From Xanthoparmelia taractica (Eukaryota > Ascomycota > Lecanoromycetes > Lecanorales > Parmeliaceae): DNA of 64,000 bases. A program made the position numbers and the translations under genes. The stretch is from positions 1-64,000 of the forward strand of contig JANQBS010000132.1 in NCBI GenBank assembly GCA_033085395.1. The letters are read 5' to 3'. The notes under the pieces are model-generated. The model was not told where the DNA came from. It did no database searches and worked only from the letters and a program-made list of their open reading frames with translations. Below are positions 55,656-64,000 of the stretch, piece after piece (the stretch's first letter is position 1; the number at the start of each line of letters is the position of its first letter).

Positions 55656-57489
55656 TCACCACTCGAATCCGGGTAAGGTCTCCGTCCCTTCAGCTCTCAC
55701 ACCCTCCAACTCTCCACCCTCGATGCCCAATGCCTCCAGAATCAGCGGCGCAATCTGCGTCGTGAAGACCCTTTGTGTGAACTTCTGCGGTTCTCTAATT
55801 CGCGGACTGCTGACGAAGCAAGCTACGTTCCTATCGTCAGCGCTTAGGCCGCCATGCTCTTCGACTTTCTTTTTGGACGTCGTATAGATGATTCCGAGGT
55901 CGGGTTGGACGATGATGTCGGGTACGAATGGATTGTTGACGGGGGTACCGAAACCTGTATTTCGACTGTGAGTGACATAGAATGATGATGTAGGATGAAT
56001 AGATAGAGATGATGGGAGTCAAAAAAGGCTGAGGACGGGCCACTCACCCTGAGATGCCAAAGGAGTGGCGCCAGGCGCGTCGGCGTAGATGTTGAGGATT
56101 TTGCCTGCTGTACGGTCGGCATTCAGGTTTGCGACTGCGGTGGCAGTGGTGCTGCTCTCGTTCAGGAAGATGAGAGCGATGTCGTCAGACTGCTCTTTGT
56201 TTCAGCAATTAAGCATGAATTCAGGGATCGAGCTCTCATGTTTGTGAGCCTCGAGTCGCTGATTCCTTAAAAAGAATGAAATTTCACAAGAACTGTAGTG
56301 GGGATAAATACCGTTTGCCACTCTACAGGAACACCCGTAGCATTTGTAATTTGAGCCGGATCGACCTCGCCGAACAAAGCTGGGTTGATGGGTGCGTTGC
56401 CGTGCTTGCTCGCCACAATTACGAGCGTGACCTCGTAGAGACCCTTTGATTTTAATTTGTTGACAATGGCCCCGAGTGAGGCGTCCACGAAGTCTATCAC
56501 TTCGAGTATGGGCGCGGAAAATGGATTGCCAGTCGTGTTCTGGTAACCGTACGTCTTCTGAGCGACATTGACTACTTTTTATTACCAGGCTGATGCAGGC
56601 ACCAGCGAGTGCTGGGGCTAGCTCACCACTTTGGAAATTGCCACCAAACAATGCAGGAACGTCAGTCAAACTTCCTTCGGAATATTCTGGCACTGTCGCA
56701 TCCAGGTAGTCAAGGAAAGCATTTACATGCAACTGATCGTAAGCGATGACGGCAGGAATGTTATTCTATAATCTCTTAGCGGTCGTCTACCCCGGGTTTT
56801 GTGGAATTGAACTGACTCCTTTGGTGGCCGCGATCTCTGGGAAATAACCAGTGCTCAGGCCAGACCCACTGGGTCCTCGAACGATATCGTATGCTGGGTG
56901 CTTGTCGACATATGCGGTCTGCTTGCCCTTTGCTTTGATGATTTCAAAGACAGTATTGACCTGGAGCCGGTTGTGCGGGTACTGTGGGACACATTGTCCA
57001 TCCACCAAGAATTTGGGAAGGTTTGCTGGATCGATACCACCACTGAAGAGTTGAGTGAAATTGTAGTCAAGATCCTCGGTAGAGTCGGCTAAGAAAGATC
57101 AGCGTACCTATGCCATGATGCGCAGTCAATCACGTACTGTTATAGCCTGGAGGGCCCGTACAGTTGCTGCCGGGAGCAAAGATGTTGCGGTTCCAGATAT
57201 CGTCATACCACACTCCAGTGGTTTTCGGAGTGGCTCCGGTGAATTGAGCCATTGTTCCTGGAAAAGAATCCGAGGGTGCAGATGTGTAGGCACCGCTGTA
57301 CTGGTAGCCAGTGTTCAACAGAGCCGAAATATTCGAGTTGGGCCTCAATGCTACATATTTGTCCAGGTCGCTGGCGTGTAGACCGTCAACCGAGAACACA
57401 GCAACATGCTTGTAGTGGCCAGCTCTTCTGGGCGACGCTGAGGCTAGTGAAAGCGCGGCAAACGCGACAGCAAGAGATTGAATGTACAT
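55656..57489 (-). CDS. Secreted type I phosphodiesterase / nucleotide pyrophosphatase family protein
   Basis: Six exons, 57489-57138, 57088-56817, 56765-56627, 56571-56312, 56189-56048 and 55954-55656, all in phase, giving 487 residues. The signal peptide is MYIQSLAVAFAALSLASA. Alkaline-phosphatase-fold metal sites are visible: VFSVDGLHASD (first Asp), the nucleophile region APSDSFPGTM, YVDKHPAYD, IDFVDASLG, VASKHGNAP and VEEHGGLS. Multiple N-x-S/T sequons (NCTG, NSTN-like, NATG) fit a secreted glycoprotein. The family hydrolyses phosphodiester or pyrophosphate bonds outside the cell; substrate unknown. The tail ends PGFEW with no GPI signal. Confidence 0.9.
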
Positions 57490-58401
57490 GACGAGTCTCT
57501 AAGAAGAAGAAGCTGGGCAGAAGATGATAAGTGTGTACTGTGTAGTGGTTTGGAAGACGTTAGGGTTTTATACTGAAGATGGGATCCCATTTTTGAGATG
57601 TCATTAGTGTCTGGGTCATTATTGTTGATCAAGTAAATGCACGTGCTTGGCAAGGCTATTCGCATTGGCTGTGATATTATATAGAAGCATAGGTTTGCTC
57701 AAGCCACTGACCTTTAGATGCGGGAATACAAGGCTGAATGTGGAAAAAAAGGAAAGAGTCGTCGACGATCTCCCCAGTCCGCGCAACAATGGAGCGGCGC
57801 TCTGGAAGTACATAAGCGGAGTACGTAAAATTGACGCTAGATGTAGATCATCCATGGCCGTTTTAGACGTGTTCGGATTACTTTATGGATGCTTCTTTCA
57901 CCCCGTTATCCTGCTGCTCTTTGGACTTCTAGTAACCCTTTTCATGATCGTTGTCCACCAGCTACCTTGGTGAAGTACCCTGTTAATGAACGAGTTGCTT
58001 CTTCGAGGCCAAATGTTAAAGAATGCTTGACTGTATTCGCAACCAGGATTTTTCGTCGGGACACATTTGACGCTTGCATGGTTGATGCGCGAACGAGGAC
58101 TGTATTGATGCGCGAGTCTTTTCGTCAAGACCCAGTATGACGATTGCCGGGGCGTCCCCCCCACCCGGTCCTACCCTCGAAAGGGTGGAAGGAGTTTTTA
58201 GCCCACTAATGGGTCCTAACTTCCTGAGACCCTGCGAGGCCTGTGAACTGCTGTATATAAGGCATTACATGCGTATACTAACAGGTTCGTGCGGTAAACT
58301 CACCAAAGGCCCCGTGTCATGTTCCCAAGTCATTGCCCTAAGGGAGGGCATTCCTTGGATACTGTGATGAACCAGGCGATCCCATGCTGCCTCCCATGCA
58401 G
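57490..58401. other. Intergenic, nothing recognised
   Basis: About 910 bp between two minus-strand genes: the promoter of the phosphodiesterase and the 3' end of the F-box gene lie here. No other feature supported. Confidence 0.5.
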
Positions 58402-59579
58402 CTACCATAGCTTCCAACGTGGCCTTGTTCGCATCGATTCATACTGCCTCTGCCTTGCGAAAGGGAACACTATATGCTTGTTCCAGACCTTCTCATCCAG
58501 CCGTCGTTCAAGGTTGACATAATTTGAAACCATTCCGCTGATAGATTCGGTATCCTCGACGAATCTGAATACAGTCGTGCGACATTCCGGACAACATTGA
58601 AGCGCTTTACATCTTGCGCAAACGGCATTCTCTGAGTGCAGTTCCCGACACTGCGAGAAAGTCTTGATCAAGGTATCCAGAGAAATATGTGGGCATATCA
58701 TCCTAGGACAGACACTCGAGGAGTCGATAGGGCTCTTGCGATAATAGTGGATGCGAAAGCCAAGTCCGCCGTCTGCTCGTAAAGAAAAGGGGTGAGATTT
58801 ATTTTTAGCTCGATATCGTCATAGAAGTGTAGACATGAATGCCCATAACGGCGGTTCTTTCCATAGGCTCCGTTCTGAGTAAGTTCGTTCCGTAAAGCGT
58901 GCACACGGTCTCTTTTCGCTGGCGTTAAGCGAACACAAGGACAAAGATCAACGACCCCACTAAGTGAGAAGGAGCCAGCTTCTTGATTCGGCGCTGCGCG
59001 AGATAGATAGCGGCAACTCATTGGAGGACTCTAAGAATCAAGAAGTCCACCACAATTTTTGAGCCAAGGCACCAGCAGTCTCTTAGGTTTTACAAACGCA
59101 TGACGTGGGTGAAGCATGAAGCAATCAAAGCAGAGCAGCCATGTATCAGAAATATCACTCTCTAATAGTCGAAGAAATTCCCATCTTTCTGGTTGAAATA
59201 GCTTCGGATCGCTCATCGTTGACTCATGAAAATTCGAAGGCATTTCTGTTGGTATTCCGAGACCTAGACGTTCTGTGTGGTCATATGGCGGTCCAGTAGA
59301 CACAGACGACACAGGACGCATCATTGCATTCCGGAAACGCTTGCAGGTGAGTGCAAATGGAGCTCGACTACCAGGAGGTAGGTTCCAAGCGATCATCAAG
59401 ATAAGTTCCATCGGCATGAGCGATAAGACCAGAGGTTCTCCATTCTCCAAAGGCATGAAGAAACGATTTGTGCATTGATTTGATGATTGAAAAGAAGTTG
59501 GATCAGGTACTTGGCCAAGGCTGCTGGTTGGATGCCTCAGAGCAGTAGATGTGGGAAGATTCAAATCACGGGACAGCAA
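58402..59579 (-). CDS. F-box-type protein, one frame break
   Basis: Exon 1 59579-59094, intron 59093-59031 (GTAAAA to CTTAG, hiding an in-frame TAG), exon 2 59030-58402. The F-box-like segment is LMPMELILMIAWNLPPGSR then FALTCKRF. Fungal family text follows: DTWLLCFDCFMLHPRHAF, GVVDLCPCVRLTPAKRD, FYDDIELKINLTPF, CPHISLDTLIKTF and a Cys-rich CARCKALQCCPEC. Near 58785-58792 (AAAAGGGG on the plus strand) the frame shifts; one more base in the A run would connect LTPF to SLRADGGLGFRIHYYRK and on to the last part, for 371 residues. F-box proteins recruit substrates to SCF ubiquitin ligases; the target is unknown. Start could be a later Met. Confidence 0.72.
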
Positions 59580-59910
59580 CTTGATACGAGAGATTTTGAG
59601 GGTATTAGTCTAGGTCGAGGGTTGAGAGAGAAACATGGTGTTAAGAAAATACGAGCTCTCTGGTAACGAGATAGAGTCCGTTGTTATAGAAAGAAAGGGA
59701 GTGATGTGAAATGCAAGTTTCTTCAGTTTCTTACGCTTCCGGCTCAACAACTTCACTAGCCAAAGCGGCTGAAAGTTTCCGATCTTCTTTAAAAGTAAAG
59801 GCACCATACTAAAGGCCTGTCTATTCACACCACTCAATTGAGAGAAAAGGAGAACGGAAACCAGGGGAGAGGGAAAAAAAAAAAAGAAAAAAAAGGAAGG
59901 CAAAAATGTG

Positions 59911-60000
59911 TCCGAGAAGCCGGATTCGAACCGGCGACCTGTCGGTAGACATATTTTAAACAATTACAGCCGAATGCGCTACCAACTGCGCCATTCTCGG
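59911..60000 (-). tRNA. tRNA-Tyr (GTA) with a short intron
   Basis: Read on the minus strand, 90 nt fold as a tRNA: acceptor arms CCGAGAA and TTCTCGG, D arm GCGC-AGTTGGTA-GCGC, anticodon loop CTGTAA, T arm GCCGG-TTCGAAT-CCGGC, discriminator A. About 17 extra nt after the base following the anticodon fit a standard nuclear tRNA intron. GTA is the Tyr anticodon, and tRNA-Tyr genes in fungi usually carry an intron. A T-rich run follows the 3' end, as for RNA polymerase III termination. Confidence 0.85.
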
Positions 60001-60452
60001 AGGGAAGATTTAAAATTTGAACTTATCAAGTAATATGTTTTTAAATATTGACCTGCAAATATTTGTGCCTTACGTAAAGCGCGCTATCTCCTTGGGTAGA
60101 GCGCTCCTACCTATGAAGAAATTTATGTTAACCACCACCCTGCATTATCGCCTATCTTCGCAGCCTGAATTACCTGATGATTGCAAATCAACACGGGAAT
60201 CATTGATCATGCAACCTTGCTCTGGACATTTACTTCCTTCGGATATGGGCTCTACCTGGGATAGGATATTGCTGTCACGACAGCCGAACTGCAGAGGTGA
60301 GAGGGCTCGTGCAGTGGGAAAGATTTTCAAGTACTGGTTTTCATGCTCTACGACATCAACTTCATAGGCGCCGGTGTTGTCCCGATCAAAAGCCACGCAA
60401 GCTACATCGCCCACCTAAACACCAACCAAACCAGACACAACAGACTTAGTAA

Positions 60453-61678
60453 TCACTCCCAGCTCGCAACCAATGATGGCGCGAGTTGTTTAATCCTCTC
60501 GTCAAAGGATTCCCTCATCTCCTTGTCCACGTCCTTCCCCAATGATCCGTTTTTCTCCTTCGGCTCCTTCGTGCCCTTATGGCCATGGAACACAATTTCC
60601 AAGAGGGGAAGAGTGAACATCTGTTCGTCTGCCGCGTTGAGTATGAACATTTTCAAGCCTTCGACGTTTGAGGCATACTGCGTGAGATTAGCTGGCGTGC
60701 CATTCTGCGCTGCTGCTGCTGCTGCATGTACGAAAGCGACCGCGAGTTCCACCCAAATCAGAGAATGCACGCCATCCAGGACCCCCGGCGCGGCGCGGAA
60801 CTCTGCAGTGTATTAATTAGCCTCGCCATCGCTAACGGCTGGGTGACTCACCTATAGTGCCGATCTCGTCCCTTGTTGCTAGTAGGAAATTCCACGCAAA
60901 ATTTCGGAATGCCCGGTCGGGGAGACCCTCAATAGGTTCGTAGTTCAGCGGTTGCATCAAAGTAGTGAGTTCGTCGATGTCGTCACATGCTTGAATCTTT
61001 TCAAAGCAGGCTGGGAATGTTAAAAGCTTAAACTTACGGTTGTTGGCTTTGTTGCTCCTTGAATATCCGTTTGTACGACGACTGGGCGCTATGATGACCT
61101 CGAAAGCCTCTTCGAAATAGACCACTGCCTGAGCAACATTTTTGAGGTGGTCGAGACTCCAGAATTTGGTTGCCTTGGGGGAGATGTGAACATGCGTGGC
61201 GCAGAAATCGTTGGTCGAGGGCTGTCCCAACTCCAAAAGCCGCTTCCAGTGATAAACAACTTCGTTCCTCCACTTGCTGTGCCTGTCAAAGCAAAGTATT
61301 GGGGATATAAATTCGAGTGGCCCTGTACGATTTTTGATCAGGCTGGCAAAGGCAAGTAATGTCTCAGAGAATGTATGGATACTCACGTCCCTTATCGTGA
61401 TCATGATCAGGGATTGATAAATCTTCTGTGACGCACCACAGGCCCTTGCTGGCTAGGCTGTTCGGAACGCGTCCTGGATGGTCTGACCAGTCTGCTTCAA
61501 GTCGACGCTTACCCACTAAAAGATTTTCGTTATAAGACGAGGCAACTTTCTTGGCGAATTTTTCACGGGATTCTCTGGATGTAGGCCCCGCTCCTGGATC
61601 GCCATGGAGTTTGAAGTAGACCTCGAGCTCGATACCGATGTTGTAACCTGCGTCTTCTGGGTCTTGTGGCGTTGGCAT
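60453..61678 (-). CDS. Putative amidoligase (Amidoligase_2 family)
   Basis: Three exons, 61678-61387, 61322-60852 and 60802-60453, giving 370 residues. Conserved family features: GYNIGIELEVYF at the start, LWCVTEDLSI, RPLEFISPIL, THVHISP with its conserved His, NFAWNFL and EFRAAPG. Amidoligase_2 proteins are related to glutamine-synthetase-like and ATP-grasp-like ligases by prediction; fungal members are largely uncharacterised. An upstream in-frame ATG (61741) would add 21 residues; I chose 61678 because the next text is closer to the family. A possible 27-nt GTAAGT...CCCAG segment inside exon 2 is too short to treat as an intron. Confidence 0.8.
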
Positions 61679-63474
61679 GGCTTCAGGCTGACAAGCTTGG
61701 TAGCAGATGCAGATTTTTGGCGCTGGAAGAACGTGTGGCACAAGGGGAAGAACTTGGAGATGTGTATGTGAAGAGGTTAAAAGAGAAACTGCTCTGGAGA
61801 TATTCGAGGAAGGCCTGCAGCTCTTATTTGAGAAGAGTCAAGCAGTCGGAGCAACGAAGAAGCCACGATAAGGAAGAAAACGAAACACGATAATTATCAG
61901 CTTCTTGCTACACATGATGTAGCCTCCAACGGTAAGTCCTGCTATATGAGCGTGGAGCAGTGCACCTGATCGAAAAGGCGCAGGTGGGAGGAGCATCATC
62001 CCGTCCATCAGTATCAGCTCCTACCACCGTTCTATACCGCGGCCGAATCCCCAATAGAAAGGGTTTTCGGAATGAAATCAGAGTCGGGCGACCTTGATGA
62101 GCGCGAGAGCGCAGGCTATAGGAGTGTCAAACAGTCAGACCATAGTCTCAACTCCTAGCTCCATACCTCACGGTGCCAAAGAACCCGATAAAGATTTCCG
62201 ACATGTCACACTGAAACGACCCTCATCCGTGAGAAGTATTAGGCAGCAATAAGCAGTTGTACCGGCTCCAGCTTCTGTCGCCTGCGCACCGCCCTCTCTC
62301 TCTTCCGTGAGACAAGTTCGTGAAACAGAAAAGAAACAGAAGAAAGCCATTTTGGATGTGGAAGTTGCGACTCGATAGTAAAACTTGAACATCATTTCCC
62401 CTGGCCGCAATGTCCGACTGTGAAACAAGCGCCAAAACCCATATGTGAAGAGACAGAAAGAGAGAAGGAGACCAAGCTCAAACCAAGTCGTCTCCAAATG
62501 CCAAGAATATCGGGCGGTAGAATAATGAAGGTTCGACGGACACAGGCCATTCATTGCGTGAAGGAACTTGAATACGCGCGTTGCTAGAAAGAAAGGAAAG
62601 GCAAGGTGACGATGAATTTATTCGGTGGCAGACTTTCCACTCGTCTATAAAATGTACAACCCGGGGTAATTAATACATGCGTAATAAAAACTTACCTTAA
62701 CCATCTACCTTATATGCGTTATCAGCGAAACACCACAAAAAAACCATAGTATCAAAAAACCCCTTACCAACGCGCCGTTTCATCCTAAAGGGAATTAACT
62801 AGATATGGTCCGTCCATAAGGTATACAACAACGCTCGTACATACCTTAAATAGTACTATACGTTACCAACATTTACGTTAGTCGGTCAATGGCGATGGGG
62901 TATGTACGGATCCGTAGAAATCAGTATGAATTACACTATCTCCCTAATCCCCGTCCGTACCTCCCTTCCTCCCTTCTTTTAACACATCCATCCCATCCCA
63001 TCCCATTCCCATCCCATCCCGATCCCTATCTCACTCAGCAAGCAAAGATAAAGAAAACCCAAGGACAAAACGCCAGACAGCCCTCAAGCCCATCAGAAAA
63101 CCCCGTAAGACCAAACAAAGGAGGAAAAGAGAAAAAGTCTCAAAGAAAAAATCCTTCGACGTTTCTCTCTCCTATCTACCTACAGAGCAGGGTCTCGCGA
63201 TGCACGCTTATGGAAAAAGAAAAGGGGGGCTTGGAATGCAATGGGCACCTTTGCTTTTGGTTAAGGATTTACGTATGCTCTGCTAGATGCTCTGAAAGCT
63301 TGAGAAAATCTTTAATCTCAATTTTGTCAAAAAGCATTTTATGGTGCAAGCTTGTGAGATTCTTAGTCTCTAAGTCTAGGGCTCAAACAGCACCTCCACT
63401 TTCATACGAAGCAGCCTCCTGGGAGAAACCGCTCAGGGCTCTCGTATGCCGCATCAAAGTGCAGGAATCCACAT
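61679..63474. other. Intergenic; CCCAT microsatellite
   Basis: About 1.8 kb without a supportable gene. A CCCAT-type short tandem repeat lies at about 62985-63022. Long open frames on both strands (62168-62554 minus, 62889-63560 plus) have skewed composition and no family signal. Confidence 0.5.
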
Positions 63475-64000
63475 TCAGCTGGGGGGCTTCCTGCCAACAG
63501 CCACGATCATGTCCATCCCGAGTGACACCCCCTGCTGCGTCTCCTGCACAGCATTTTTAAACAGCGCGCGGACCTGCGCCTGCGATCCCAGCAACTCACT
63601 AGACTTGCTAGCCGCGATAACGCCAATCTCCTCCATACCAAGCATGTAGTTGTCGGTGGAAATTTTGCGGAGAGCATCGACTGGGCGAAGGCGGAAGGTG
63701 TCGACGAGCTTCAGGTTAGTTGAATTGAAGCTCAATGCAAGCTCGGGAATCCATCTGCAGATAAAAAGGGGTGAGTATACTTTTCTTGTGGGAAACAAAC
63801 ATCATGCACTGACCGGAAATCCAGTCCTGTTTTTCGTGCAAATAGCTGCCATACCCGCAGAAGCTCCTCGCAGTTCCTTTTCTTCGTATGTTCGTTCGGG
63901 GCGTGGGCTCTGAAAGTCGTAATGTCGAATTCCTCCCATTGCAGATACCCTCCTGGTTCTATGTGGTGCTCGAACCATCAGCGTAAAGATGACAATGATG
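63475..64000 (-). CDS. LaeA/UMTA-type SAM-dependent methyltransferase, C-terminal part
   Basis: The 5' part lies beyond the window. Visible exons are about 64000-63814 and 63754-63475, with a 59-nt intron (GTCAGT to CTGCAG). The motif IEPGGYLQWEEFD is typical of fungal Rossmann-fold methyltransferases of the LaeA/VipC/UMTA group; the end reads VSLGMDMIVAVGRKP, also typical. Such proteins may regulate secondary metabolism or methylate small molecules; the SAM-binding loop is outside the window, so I cannot check it. Another acceptor (TTCGAG) near 63970 may mark a further intron. Confidence 0.78.

Noticed and set aside
61040..61066. 27-nt GTAAGT...CCCAG interval in the amidoligase as an intron
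   Set aside because: Too short for spliceosomal removal; the frame is open straight through it.
62889..63560. 223-codon open frame on the plus strand
   Set aside because: Begins in a CCCAT microsatellite and ends antisense to the methyltransferase; no domain text.

Overview
The window is nuclear DNA of a filamentous ascomycete (Pezizomycotina); I do not assign a genus. The basis is: single-copy fungal housekeeping genes split by short introns of about 50-65 nt, mostly GT-AG with recognisable branch sites; fungal-only families (Zn2Cys6 regulator, MDV1, fungal CorA-like proteins, AsaB/CmcJ-like oxygenase, P450); and long AT-rich, gene-free blocks at 1-1845 and about 35990-40850 that look like repeat-induced point mutation (RIP) of transposons. 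Exon-intron models below were built by hand from open frames, splice consensus and protein-family continuity; coordinates span start codon to stop codon.

Layout. 1-1.85 kb: RIP-type block. 2.1-17.8 kb: housekeeping segment with RPB8, an 8-oxo-thiamine-type Nudix hydrolase, a Hikeshi/OPI10 homologue, a membrane-anchored DUF3445 protein, MDV1, ARO7, BCP1, and a tail-to-tail purine pair (GMP synthase and adenylosuccinate lyase) that is much richer in introns than its neighbours. 17.8-31.5 kb: accessory, gene-poor segment with a decayed gag-like/CCHC fragment, a TPR-protein fragment, an intact AsaB/CmcJ-like gene, a small hydrophilic protein, a P450 and a tyrosine-recombinase relic. 31.9-35.6 kb: large CorA-like gene with one unresolved junction. 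36-40.8 kb: second RIP block, in which I resolve one TIR element, a 2.3-kb fold-back structure, a 300-bp MITE and a tRNA-like (SINE-type) head. 41.7-64 kb: nitrilase, Zn2Cys6 regulator, SEN34, MFS carrier, EIF1AD-like protein, ALG3, secreted phosphodiesterase, F-box protein, split tRNA-Tyr, amidoligase-2 protein, and the end of a LaeA-type methyltransferase that runs off the window.

How the genes relate. GMP synthase and adenylosuccinate lyase act on the two arms leaving IMP and are adjacent, which is the most suggestive functional pairing here. ARO7 feeds Phe/Tyr synthesis. RPB8, SEN34, the EIF1AD-like protein and the tRNA belong to RNA metabolism; ALG3 to N-glycosylation. The P450, AsaB-like oxygenase, nitrilase, MFS carrier, Zn2Cys6 regulator and methyltransferase are typical accessory or secondary-metabolism functions, but they are scattered, no core synthase is visible, and I do not call a cluster.

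Several genes (adenylosuccinate lyase, CorA-like, nitrilase, MFS, F-box) each show one spot where the best model is off by a single base or needs a weak splice site; two sit at homopolymers. This could be residual assembly indels, unusual splicing or early decay.
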